This document shows positions 42,964 to 52,200 of a stretch of DNA of 64,000 bases, piece after piece (the first letter of the stretch is position 1; each line of letters begins with the position of its first letter). Source of the DNA: M3007 sp031425035 (lineage in GTDB: Bacteria; Bacteroidota; Bacteroidia; Chitinophagales; Saprospiraceae); the NCBI GenBank assembly GCA_031425035.1, contig JANPIN010000111.1:1-64000 (forward strand), given 5' to 3'. The notes under the pieces were generated by a model. The model had not been told where the DNA came from. It did not search any database and was given only the letters and a program-made list of their open reading frames with translations. The position numbers and the translations under genes were made by a program.

Positions 42964-43902
42964 TCACCGCTCGTACACCTCCAGCATCACGTACCAATCG
43001 CTTACCGTCTTTCCGCTTTTATCCACGGTTTCGCCCTGCACAATGCGGACTTCAATGTTCATATGCTGGTAAGCGAGCGCCAGGTTGCCGGCCGGATCGT
43101 AGGCCTGAAAGACCTGACTCCGCACATTTCCTTCGACTTCCTCTTTATTTTTGGATAGTTTGCAAGCCTTCAGTTTGAGCGCCTCCACCTTACTGATCAA
43201 TTGTAAATAGGTTTTCAAAGCCACCTTGGGGTCCGTCGAGCCGGGGTATTCGGCGTGGAAACTGGTGGTTGCTGACAGTAGATCTTCCAGAAAAAACCCG
43301 GAAACGGCGTTTTCCAGCACCACTGTGCTTTCATATTGAATCACCAATCCATCTTCATCTTCATCGATCTGCCCGCCGGTGAGCATGATAAAACCATCGG
43401 CATACCCATTCACCAGGACATTCATCTGGTCTTGAAAACTACCGGACGCAACCATTGGAACGGATGCAGGCGGGGTGGTTTTAGGAGAGGCCTGACCATT
43501 TATCTCCACTGCGCTGCTGCTCAGGAGAAAATAAATATCATTGGCCGGTTGCAGCGTGGCGGGCAGGTGCCGGTTTTCGGCGGCCGGTGCGAGCATGACG
43601 GCTTTGCCATCCACGGTGGTCAGGTAATAGAGTTTATAATTCACCATCTGAGGCCGGTTTTCGGTGCGGCCTTCGAGGGAAGCAATTCCACTCGGCCAGG
43701 CGGATTCCACGGAAGCCGCCACTACATTCGCCGCTAATGCCGCCCCTAAAGCCGTGGTTAATTCCTGCGTCGTTGCTTCATCCCAGTTAAAAGTGGAATA
43801 TAACTGACCGAAATCCAGCACTTTAGCCGGGGTATGGGTCACCGTCTGACCGATCGCGAAAGTGGAAAAAAACAAGACGATAGCGGTACATAGCAGGCGC
43901 AT
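42964..43902 (-). CDS. Secreted protein of unknown function
   Basis: 312 residues from ATG 43902 (MRLLCTAIVLFFSTFAIGQ), a textbook signal peptide. The remainder is soluble, with segments such as FNWDEATTQELTTALGAALAA and YLQLISKVEALKLKACKLSKNKEEV. I do not recognise a family. An earlier ATG at 43941 would weaken the signal. It lies 63 nt downstream of a FUSC-family gene on the same strand. Confidence 0.7.
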   Translation of the reverse strand: MRLLCTAIVLFFSTFAIGQTVTHTPAKVLDFGQLYSTFNWDEATTQELTTALGAALAANVVAASVESAWPSGIASLEGRTENRPQMVNYKLYYLTTVDGKAVMLAPAAENRHLPATLQPANDIYFLLSSSAVEINGQASPKTTPPASVPMVASGSFQDQMNVLVNGYADGFIMLTGGQIDEDEDGLVIQYESTVVLENAVSGFFLEDLLSATTSFHAEYPGSTDPKVALKTYLQLISKVEALKLKACKLSKNKEEVEGNVRSQVFQAYDPAGNLALAYQHMNIEVRIVQGETVDKSGKTVSDWYVMLEVYER

Positions 43903-43965
43903 AGGAGCTGGTTTGGAAACAGGTGGAACGAAGTGGAGCAACTTTCAGGAACGGTTTTCCGGAAG

Positions 43966-45030
43966 TCATTTGTTGTTACCAATAATCGAACCAGCTATTC
44001 TAGCCAGCACGAGTCCGGCCAAACCCAGCGCGCAGCCCAGCAAGGTGGCGGTCAGTCGAACAAAAGGCGTGTGCAGACCGGTGGGGTAGGGCGCCACCAG
44101 TTCGAGCAGCAGTACCACCATGATGGTGGCCAGGAAACTGACCAGCCAGTAGTTTTTCCTGATGGCCCAGGGTACGCCGAGTGCGCAGCCAATGATCAGC
44201 GGGATTAGCCAGCGGGTATCCACAATGGTTTGTATTAATACATCCACGCATAACACGGCGAGAATGGTGCCGGCCACCCGCTGAAAGGAGCGGTAAAATA
44301 TTGGGTTCTGGTCCGGTTTCATCACCAGTAAAACCGTAACGGTCACCCAGTTGCCATGCTCCGGCTGGAAATATTTCGCCACCCAGATCGACAGCAGCGC
44401 GGTCAATGCGTAACTGGCCGCATGTATGCGGTTTTGCCGGCGCAGCACCAGCGTTTTCTTCAGCACGTTTTTGAAACCCACTATGGCTTCCGGCGCCTGC
44501 TTATTCCAAACCGCCTGTAGCGGCATGCCGATCATCATGGATGCATAACCGATGCCGGTATACAGCCAGAGCAGGGGCAGGATTTCCGGCGCCAACCTCG
44601 GGGCCGCGTTGGCTGCAATCATGGCAATCGTCGTAAAAAGCAGCGCTTTTTCCAGTTCGGCGCCTTCACCAGCCAGCACGCCCAGCCAGTAAACCAACGC
44701 GATAAAAAGGACCAGGTAAATAAGGGGGCTGTTCTGGAAAAAATGGCCGGCCGAGAAGCCCGCAATGAGCAGCGCAAAGGTCAGTGTAATGGTCCATAAG
44801 CGGTGTTTTAGCGGACCCAGGTGGTCGCTTAAACCTAATAAATAACCTGCTAATGATCCATAAATAGAGATAACTAATTCATCGCGCAGCAAACCGACCA
44901 CCAGCGGCACGCAGGTAGCGACGGCACACAGGATCATGCGTGGCCAGGGTGGCGGGTTGGACTGCCACCGCATCATATCAACAAAATGGCGTTTGATGAC
45001 GTAGGTCTTGTTCTTTTGGGCTGATTCCAT
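43966..45030 (-). CDS. FUSC family membrane protein
   Basis: 354 residues with two blocks of hydrophobic helices (about 31-175 and 205-350). The conserved FUSC pattern GNWVTVTVLLVMKPDQNPIFYRSFQRVAGTILAV appears in the second block (cited here as VTVTVLLVMKP and FYRSFQRVAGTI). FUSC proteins (AaeB/YccS type) export aromatic acids or other toxic compounds, or transport across the inner membrane in conjunction with an HlyD-like partner. No such partner is nearby, so this may be a short autonomous member. The substrate is unknown. Confidence 0.85.
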   Translation of the reverse strand: MESAQKNKTYVIKRHFVDMMRWQSNPPPWPRMILCAVATCVPLVVGLLRDELVISIYGSLAGYLLGLSDHLGPLKHRLWTITLTFALLIAGFSAGHFFQNSPLIYLVLFIALVYWLGVLAGEGAELEKALLFTTIAMIAANAAPRLAPEILPLLWLYTGIGYASMMIGMPLQAVWNKQAPEAIVGFKNVLKKTLVLRRQNRIHAASYALTALLSIWVAKYFQPEHGNWVTVTVLLVMKPDQNPIFYRSFQRVAGTILAVLCVDVLIQTIVDTRWLIPLIIGCALGVPWAIRKNYWLVSFLATIMVVLLLELVAPYPTGLHTPFVRLTATLLGCALGLAGLVLARIAGSIIGNNK

Positions 45031-45110
45031 AATGCGATGGAGGATGTTGCTTTATTGGACGTAAAAATTCGCACCAGAGCGTCGGAAGAAAGCGCTGCGA
45101 ACATCATCTA

Positions 45111-46271
45111 TCAGAAGATTTCCGCCACATCCCTCCAGCCGATCAATCGCCCCGCTGCCATCCGAATATTCTGCTCTCCACCATACACCACCGCTCCCTG
45201 CCCGTCACTTTCTGGTCCGGCCAATTTTTCCCAATAGCCCAGCGCATCGAACCAACCCATATTGACCGTCGCCCCCGACTTAATTTCCACGGGTGTTAAT
45301 AGTCCGGCACGTTCGATCAGGCCATCCACTTCGTGTCCGTGGTTGTCCCGCCAGAAGTAGCAGTTATTCGGCCGGCCCTGATTGTAGCGGTGTTTCAGGA
45401 GTTCCAGCAGCACCCAATTTTCGAAAAGCCCCCCGCGCAGGAAATGCGTGGCCAATTGCTTTTGCTCTTCCATACCCAGCAGATTACAGGCCAGCCCGGT
45501 GTCGCAGAAGTAGAGCTTGGGCGTTTTGACTAAGCGTTTATTGAAATTCCGATGGTGGGGTTGCAGGAGGAAAATGAGATGACTGGTTTGTAAAATAGAC
45601 AACCAGGCTTGGGCCGTATTCGGGCTAATACCTGCGTCGGTGGCCAGTGAGCTGAGGTTAAGCAACTGACCGATGCGGCCGGCACAAAGTCGGACAAAAC
45701 GAATGAACAAATCGAGGTCGCCTACCTGACGAAGTTGACGAACGTCGCGTTCCAGATAAGTTTGCAGATAAGCGTTGTAATAATCGTAAGGATTCATCGC
45801 ACGATCATAGACGCGCGGATATAATCCTTTGAAAATCAGTTCATCCAAGGATGCCGGCGACTTATTGGTCGCCTGCAATTCTCCCAGGCTCAGTGGCAGC
45901 AGCCGCAGAATACCAACGCGTCCGGCCAGCGATTGCGATACCTGTTCCATCAGCAAAAAATGTTGCGAACCGGACAAAACGAAGTGGCTATCGGGTCGTG
46001 CGTCCACCCATCCCTGCAAATAAGAAAACAAATCAGGAACCCGCTGCGCTTCTTCCAGGACGGCCCCTTCGGGGTAATTCGCTAAAAAACCGCGCGTGTC
46101 TGCCACTATTCGGGCCCGGGTGTCGGGGTCTTCCAGGGAAAAATAAGGCAATTGCGGAAAAAGGCTTTTGATCAAAGTCGTCTTGCCCGCCTGGCGCGGC
46201 CCGGTAACCATTAGAACCGGAAACTGGCTATATAAATCCAAGGTTTTAGCAGCCAACTCGCGAGGGATCAT
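45111..46271 (-). CDS. AAA ATPase with DUF4143 (AAA_14) domain
   Basis: 386 residues from ATG 46271 (MIPRELAAKTLD). Walker A is GPRQAGKTT (about 23-31), with SLEDPDTRA and a Walker B-like EGAVLEEAQRVPDLF following. Sensor region VLSGSQHFLLM and the family's LPLSLGEL appear next. The C-terminal DUF4143 half holds ERDVRQL, a helix-turn-helix-like ATDAGISPNTAQAWLSIL, YFCDTGLACNLLG and a restriction-endonuclease-like end with VDGLIERAGLLTPVEIKSG (E-x-K). These ATPases are mobile, often in multiple copies, and of uncertain function. It is probably autoregulated through the palindromes at its promoter. A degraded copy lies at 11813-12281. Confidence 0.88.
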   Translation of the reverse strand: MIPRELAAKTLDLYSQFPVLMVTGPRQAGKTTLIKSLFPQLPYFSLEDPDTRARIVADTRGFLANYPEGAVLEEAQRVPDLFSYLQGWVDARPDSHFVLSGSQHFLLMEQVSQSLAGRVGILRLLPLSLGELQATNKSPASLDELIFKGLYPRVYDRAMNPYDYYNAYLQTYLERDVRQLRQVGDLDLFIRFVRLCAGRIGQLLNLSSLATDAGISPNTAQAWLSILQTSHLIFLLQPHHRNFNKRLVKTPKLYFCDTGLACNLLGMEEQKQLATHFLRGGLFENWVLLELLKHRYNQGRPNNCYFWRDNHGHEVDGLIERAGLLTPVEIKSGATVNMGWFDALGYWEKLAGPESDGQGAVVYGGEQNIRMAAGRLIGWRDVAEIF

Positions 46272-46272
46272 G

Positions 46273-46309
46273 TTGTACAATTTAGCATTTAAAATGCAAA
46301 TTTGTACAA
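46273..46309 (-). promoter_or_regulatory. Paired TTGTACAA palindromes at the DUF4143 ATPase start
   Basis: Two copies of the perfect 8-bp palindrome TTGTACAA (46273-46280 and 46302-46309) flank a larger near-palindrome (46275-46290 against 46292-46307, 14 of 16 matching). The structure begins 1 nt upstream of the ATG. It suits a dimeric repressor; whether the encoded protein or another binds is unknown. Confidence 0.6.
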
Positions 46310-46335
46310 AAAAATTGTTCTCGCCAAACAAAACA

Positions 46336-46363
46336 AAAAGGCCGACGATTCCGCCGGCCTTTT
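46336..46363 (-). terminator. Rho-independent terminator after aceE
   Basis: Stem AAAAGGCCG with its exact complement CGGCCTTTT and a 10-nt loop. On the minus strand it is followed by T-rich DNA (TTTTTGTTTTG). It lies 70 nt beyond the aceE stop. Confidence 0.82.
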
Positions 46364-46433
46364 GTCTAGTTTCTTGATATGCAACGTTACGCAGGTAACT
46401 CTCCAATGAGCAAAGGAAACTTTGTAGCCCCTC

Positions 46434-49109
46434 TTACACGCTCATCGGGTCCATCTTATCCGCGTCGATCTTGTGTTTTTTCATAAAATCCTGGACGGCT
46501 TTATCGGTCACCTTGCCTTGTTTTTGCAGTAAACGCACAGCAGCAAAGGCGATGTATTTAGGCGAAATCTCGAAATAATCACGCAGCGCTTCGCGGCTTT
46601 CCGACAAACCAAAGCCGTCGGTACCCAGCGCGATGAAATCCTGGGGCATCCAGGGCGCAAGCTGTCCGGCCGTCAGTTTGATCCAGTCATTGGCACTGAC
46701 AAATACCCCCTCTTCGCCTTGCAAAGCCTGCTGTACGAACGGCACTTTTTCCTTTTGTCCGGGGTGCAGTAGATTCCAGCGGTCGCAGGCCACGGCATCG
46801 CGGTACAGCTCGGTCCAGGAAGTAGCGCTCCAGATATCGGTGCTCACGCCTTCTTTTTCCAGGAGTTCGGCCGCTTGCAGCACCTGGTCCATAATGACGC
46901 CGGAGCCGAATAAGTGTGCCTTCACGTCGTTTTTCGCCGATTTAGCCGTCGATTTCCGGAAACGATACAGACCGCGTTTAATGCCTTCCTGCACGTCTTC
47001 TTTCGGCATAGCCGGCATCAGCAGGTTCTCATTATACAGCGTCAGGTAGTAGATTTTGGCTTCGTTGTTGACATACATGCGGTGCAGACCATCGTGCACG
47101 ATCACGGCCAGTTCATAAGCGAAAGCCGGGTCGTAAGAGATCACGCTGGGCATCGTCTGGGCCAGCAGCAGCGAGTGGCCGTCCTGGTGTTGCAGACCTT
47201 CGCCGTTCAGGGTCGTCCGGCCGGCGGTACCCCCGAGCAAGAAACCTTTGGTCATCATGTCGGCGGCCGCCCAGACCATATCGCCTACGCGCTGGAAGCC
47301 GAACATGGAGTAATAAATATAAAACGGCACCATCGGTACGCCGTGGAGCGCATAAGCGGTACCGGCCGCCGTGAAACTGGCGGTTGCGCCGTCTTCATTA
47401 ATGCCTTCCTGCAACACCTGGCCGGTCTTGCTTTCCACGTATTTGATCACGGAAATGCCGATTTCCAGCGGCGTGTACAACTGCCCTTTCTGGTTCCAGA
47501 TCTTGGCGGAATTGAACAGCGGCTCCATACCGAAGGTCTGGGCCTCGTCGGGCACGATCGGCACGATGTATTTACCAACTGCCGGATTGCGGATGAGCTG
47601 GTTCATAATATCCACCATAGCGCCGGTGGTCGACACCGTTTTGCCGGCCTCGCTGCCACGGAGCTGTTTTTCAAAAAGATCGATGGCGGGCAGCTCGAAT
47701 TTCGTGTATTCGTCGGAGCGTTCCGGCAGGTAACCGCCCAGCGATTTGCGGCGTTCGTGCAGGTACTTCGTTTCGGGTGCGTCCGGACCTGGGAAGTAGA
47801 ATTTGGCGGCCTTTGCGTCGTCGTCGCTCAGCGGAATACCATTGCGGGTACGGGTCGCCAGGCGAATTTCAACGCTCAGATCCTTGGTCTGGTGGGCTTT
47901 ATTGAGGCCTTCCGCCGCTTTACCCATGCCGTATCCTTTCACCGTTTGCGCGATGATGGCGACGGGTTTATCGGACTTCATGGCCCGGTCATAAGCCGCG
48001 TATACTTTGGCAACATCGTGGCCGCCACGGCGCATGATCAGCAGTTTTTCGTCGGTAATGTCCGCCAGCAGAGTCGTAATGCGGGCATCGCCGTTGGCCA
48101 GTTTTTCGCGGATCGCTGTGCTGGAGAGGTTAATCAGTTCCTGAAAATCTCCGTCCACCATCGCTTCCAGGCGGGTGAGCAGGGCGCCGTCGGTATCGCG
48201 GGCAAACACCTCGTCCCATTCCGTGCCCCAGAGTACTTTAATCACTTCCCAGCCGGCGCCCAGGAAATGGCGCTCTACTTCCTGGATAATCTTGCCGTTG
48301 CCGCGTACGGGTCCGTCGAGGCGCTGCAGGTTGCAGTTCACGATAAAGACCACGTTGTTCAGGTTTTCCCGGCTGGCCAGTCCGATGGTGCCGTAGATTT
48401 CCGGCTCATCGATCTCGCCGTCGCCGATGAAGTGCCAGACCTTACCGCCATTGGCCGGTTTTAGTCCGCGGTTTTCCAGGTAACGTATAAAGCGCGCCTG
48501 ATACACGGCGGTCATTGGTCCCAGACCCATGGAAACGGTGGGCGCCTGCCAGAATTTCGGCATCCGGCGCGGATGCGGATAAGAAGATACGCCGCCCAGG
48601 AGTTCCTGCCGGAAATCGGCAATGCTTTGTTCCGGTAAACGGCCTTCCCACACGGCACGGGCGTAAATACCCGGCGAAGCGTGGCCCTGGATCATCAACA
48701 GATCGCCGCCGTACTCGGCCGAACGTTTGCGTAAAAAGTGGTTGAACAACACCTCCCACAAGGTGGAACAGGCGGCGTAGGTGGCGATGTGGCCACCCAG
48801 CGCCAGGTGTTTATCGGCGCCTTGCAGCACCATGGCCTGCGCATTCCAGCGGATGATATTCTCGATCTTTTGCTCGAGTTCCCGGTCGCCCGGGTAGTCC
48901 GGCTGGTCTTCCGGCGCGATGGAGTTCAGGTAGGGCGTATTCAGCGCGGCGCCACTGTTGGCCACGCCTTTACGGGCGAGCAGGCGGCGCAGGTTCTGGA
49001 ATAGTTCTTCCGTACGGCCCTTGCCATGCGCTTCCAGAATTTCTTCCATGGCCTCCAGCCATTCGGCCTGTTCGAGTTGCCACTCATCCTTTTGGGTCAA
49101 TTCTCCCAT
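46434..49109 (-). CDS. aceE: Pyruvate dehydrogenase E1, homodimeric (AceE)
   Basis: 891 residues, close to the 887 of E. coli. Homodimeric alpha2 type E1: decarboxylates pyruvate with thiamine diphosphate and passes the acetyl group to lipoyl-E2. The TPP motif GDGEIDEPEIYGT...NCN is visible (GDGEIDEPEIYG and VFIVNCNLQRLDGPV), with the N-terminal APEDQPDYPGDRELE, RRGGHDVAKVYAAY and the C-terminal ALGTDGFGLSESREALR. Its E2 partner is at 34687-36006. Its leader holds a four-unit GTTATTA array next to the ATG, and a -7 box lies 56 nt upstream. A terminator follows. It is transcribed alone. Confidence 0.95.
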   Translation of the reverse strand: MGELTQKDEWQLEQAEWLEAMEEILEAHGKGRTEELFQNLRRLLARKGVANSGAALNTPYLNSIAPEDQPDYPGDRELEQKIENIIRWNAQAMVLQGADKHLALGGHIATYAACSTLWEVLFNHFLRKRSAEYGGDLLMIQGHASPGIYARAVWEGRLPEQSIADFRQELLGGVSSYPHPRRMPKFWQAPTVSMGLGPMTAVYQARFIRYLENRGLKPANGGKVWHFIGDGEIDEPEIYGTIGLASRENLNNVVFIVNCNLQRLDGPVRGNGKIIQEVERHFLGAGWEVIKVLWGTEWDEVFARDTDGALLTRLEAMVDGDFQELINLSSTAIREKLANGDARITTLLADITDEKLLIMRRGGHDVAKVYAAYDRAMKSDKPVAIIAQTVKGYGMGKAAEGLNKAHQTKDLSVEIRLATRTRNGIPLSDDDAKAAKFYFPGPDAPETKYLHERRKSLGGYLPERSDEYTKFELPAIDLFEKQLRGSEAGKTVSTTGAMVDIMNQLIRNPAVGKYIVPIVPDEAQTFGMEPLFNSAKIWNQKGQLYTPLEIGISVIKYVESKTGQVLQEGINEDGATASFTAAGTAYALHGVPMVPFYIYYSMFGFQRVGDMVWAAADMMTKGFLLGGTAGRTTLNGEGLQHQDGHSLLLAQTMPSVISYDPAFAYELAVIVHDGLHRMYVNNEAKIYYLTLYNENLLMPAMPKEDVQEGIKRGLYRFRKSTAKSAKNDVKAHLFGSGVIMDQVLQAAELLEKEGVSTDIWSATSWTELYRDAVACDRWNLLHPGQKEKVPFVQQALQGEEGVFVSANDWIKLTAGQLAPWMPQDFIALGTDGFGLSESREALRDYFEISPKYIAFAAVRLLQKQGKVTDKAVQDFMKKHKIDADKMDPMSV

Positions 49110-49113
49110 GGTG

Positions 49114-49141
49114 GTTATTAGTTATTAGTTATTGGTTATTG
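49114..49141. repeat. Heptamer array (GTTATTA/GTTATTG) in the aceE leader
   Basis: Four exact 7-nt units, GTTATTA twice then GTTATTG twice. It begins 5 nt upstream of the aceE start and lies within the predicted 5' UTR. Confidence 0.9.
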
Positions 49142-49164
49142 GCCGCTGCTGTCGGCTTGCGCGG

Positions 49165-49172
49165 CAAAAGTA
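49165..49172 (-). promoter_or_regulatory. -7 box for aceE (TACTTTTG)
   Basis: Minus strand TACTTTTG matches TAnnTTTG and lies 56 nt upstream of the aceE ATG. No clear -33 TTTG is seen at 17-23 nt, so it is partial evidence. It places the heptamer array inside the transcript. Confidence 0.45.
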
Positions 49173-49241
49173 GCAGTTCGGTAGCGCTTGAGCGAATAGA
49201 GTAACAAATTATGACCTTCTATGTTACGCATTTTTTGACGA

Positions 49242-49275
49242 AAACGGCCTGCGGAACATCATCCGCAGGCCGTTT
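49242..49275 (-). terminator. Rho-independent terminator after the ABC-permease/M1 gene
   Basis: Perfect 13-bp stem AAACGGCCTGCGG with CCGCAGGCCGTTT and an 8-nt loop; on the minus strand TTTTCG follows. It lies 6 nt beyond the stop of the 1199-residue protein. Confidence 0.85.
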
Positions 49276-49280
49276 AGCAT

Positions 49281-52200
49281 TTATTCGACCTTCTTCAGGT
49301 TATCTTTCGGTTCCCGGTCGATCAGCAAACTAAAGGGATCAATACCCGCTTTTTCTGGTTTCCCATCCACCGTGAAGGTGAAAGTGTTGTCTTTTTGGGT
49401 AATTTTCACCCGTTGCCGGTAAAGCGTTTTACCGTATTTTTTATCACCCTCCGGCCTGGCAAATGCACCGATTTCGATCCAGTCGTCCAACGGCACTTCG
49501 GTTTCTTTACCGAGTTCATCTGCTTTGAGTTTACGGCATTTCACCTGAATCGTCACTTCGTATTTGCCGTTGCCCAGGTCCCTGCTGCCCGCGCTTTGGG
49601 TGCGGTTATCAAACAGGGTAATGTCCCAAAACAGGTCTTTGATGATGTATTTCAGCGAATCGGGGGTTTTCGCCGCAAATTCATTCACCACATCCAGGGA
49701 GGTCGGAAAAGGCGCATCCGCATACCGAAAACGCTCGAGATAATTGCGCAATGCGAGATTGACCTGGTCTTCGCCGATCATTTCTTTCAGATAGTACATC
49801 ACCACCGAGCCTTTGCGGTAGTGAATGTAGCCCTGGCCTTCGCATTTTGCCAGCGGCAGTTCTTTCAATCGTTCGCGGCCGCGGTCACGGAGGTAACGGT
49901 CGACTTCATATTCCAGGAACTTGCGCATTATATCATGCCCGTACTCGTGTTCCATGACCATGAGTGCGGAGTATTGCGCGAACGTTTCCGTTGTCATTTC
50001 TGCACCCTGCATGTCGGCGCCACTGGCCTGATGCGCCCAGTACTGGTGCCCCATTTCATGCGCTACCACGTAGAACACCATGTCGATGTCATCCTTTTCG
50101 GCCTGATAATTTTCGATAAAACCAATGCTTTCGGAATAGGGCATGGTGCCCGGAAAAGCCTGCGCAAACGACGCCACACGCGGAAATTCGATAATCCGGC
50201 ACTGCTTATGGTAGTACGGTCCGAAATGCTGCGTGTAATATTCGATGGATTTCTGCATCGACCGCATCATGCGGGGCACGTTGGCGGCATGATCGGCATG
50301 GTAATATACCTCGTAGTTAATGCCGCCTTTTTCCTCCCGCGCTACCTCGTAATGGGCCGACAGGAAAGAATAGAAATTCCAGCTTTTATGATCCAGTTTA
50401 TAGTGGTAAAAATGGCGGTTCCCTTCCGTCCATTCGCGCAGCAGTGAACCGGGCGCAATGGCGATCTGGTCGGCGCTGGTACTGATGGTGGTTTCTACCT
50501 GTACCCAGTCCGCATCATTGGTCAGGTAACTGTTCATCCGGTGCAGCGTGTCGGCGGGATTCAGGGCCGGGCGGCGCGATTTTTCGGGCAGACCCAGTTC
50601 GCGGCGTTTGTTTTTGTCCTCCAGTTCGCCGCCGGGCTGATAACCGAAGTTGGGGGATATTTCGGTGTTATTGAAAAAGGTGCCGTTTTGGACGATCTGC
50701 GAAATCGAAAGTTCGTTCTCAAAACCTTCCGGATGATACACCGTACTGAATTTCAGCAACAGCGAGTCACCGGGCGCCAGTGCCGGCTGAATGCGATACA
50801 GTTGCACGCTCACTGCGGAGTCGTTCAGCAGCAGGGAAAGGCGCTCGTTTTTTAGGGAAAAGTGCAGATTTTGCTGCGGCGTGCTCACCAACAAGGTATC
50901 AATCGGCCGGTCATGCTTATTGCGCACCCAATACTGCCCGTCGGCCTCCACTTTGCGGTTTTCCGGGAAAATGCGGATGTCGTATTTTACGTCGTAAATC
51001 CGCGGCTGCGGCGCATTTTCATAGTGTTTATAGTCCTTTTCATACCGGGCGGTGCGTTTTTCCTGCTCGTCGCCCGAAGGTTTTTTATTCAGCACTTTGG
51101 TGTTATAAAACACGAAACCGGCGGTTACCAGCCAAATGGCAAGCAACCCAATGCCAGCCACCCGGTAGTTTTTCCATTCCTGCCAGCCGATCGAAAGCCG
51201 TTTTTCCAAGCCCGATTCTTTGCCGCGCACCCAAAAGCAAATGGTCGCCACCGCCAGCAGGCCACTAAATAGCAACCAGTAAATATTAAACCAGGCCAAA
51301 CCCTGCGCATAAGGCGCATACTGGTAAAAGTCGGAAAAAGTGTAACCCGGTATACCGCCGAATTTAACCATGTTGCTGTTGATATTCAGCGGACTCCAGA
51401 CGAAAGCATTCACCGCCACCAGCATAATACTCAGGAAAAAACCGAGGTACATGTTCGGCGACAGGGTATGCACCAGCATAAACAGGACCGTCAAAAACGC
51501 AAAACCCAGCAGATCGATGACCAGCAACTCGCGGATGTAAACGCCCAGTTCAAAACGATGGTAACCGTTCATCATTTGCGCAAACACACCCGCGCCAATA
51601 GTGATGCTTTCCAGGATGAAAATAATGGCGATGATGGTGGCGAACTTGGCCAGGTAACCCGTCCAGTTGCTGGTGGGCAGCGCATCGTATATTTCGTTGA
51701 CTTTGGCATTGCGTTCTTTCCAGATCAGGGCGCCGGTGAAATAGGCCATGATGGCGTACACGAACAGGAAAAAGGTGCCCCGGATCAAATCCACGATGTC
51801 GTAGGTGACCGGCAGATTATGCGTACCGTAGCTCTGCGTGGCGGTGAAGAAACTGGGTAGTGTGTTCAGCAAACCGACAATCGACAGTATGATGAACGGC
51901 AGACTTTTTACCACCCCCATAAAGTCCGTACGGAACTGGCTGCGGAGCTGCGCCCAGGCCATGGCGGCGCCGCGAATGGGAGCCACTTTCGGTAAAACGC
52001 CGAGCTGCTGAATACCCAGGATTTCGGCTTTTACCTCGCCGGCTTTTACCAACTTGCCGGCCTTGTTTTTTTCGGAAAAAGTAAATCGGAAATAACCGGC
52101 TACCAGCACTGCCAGACCTACGCACATCCAGAGCAGGCGGTTGGCGAACATGACCGGGTTGGTCAGCCCAAGACTCAGGTGATTCTTATCGTCTACCGTC

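Noticed and set aside
46914..48464. 516-codon open frame antisense to aceE
   Set aside because: aceE has an end-to-end family match on the other strand; the antisense product is His/Gln-rich without any motif.
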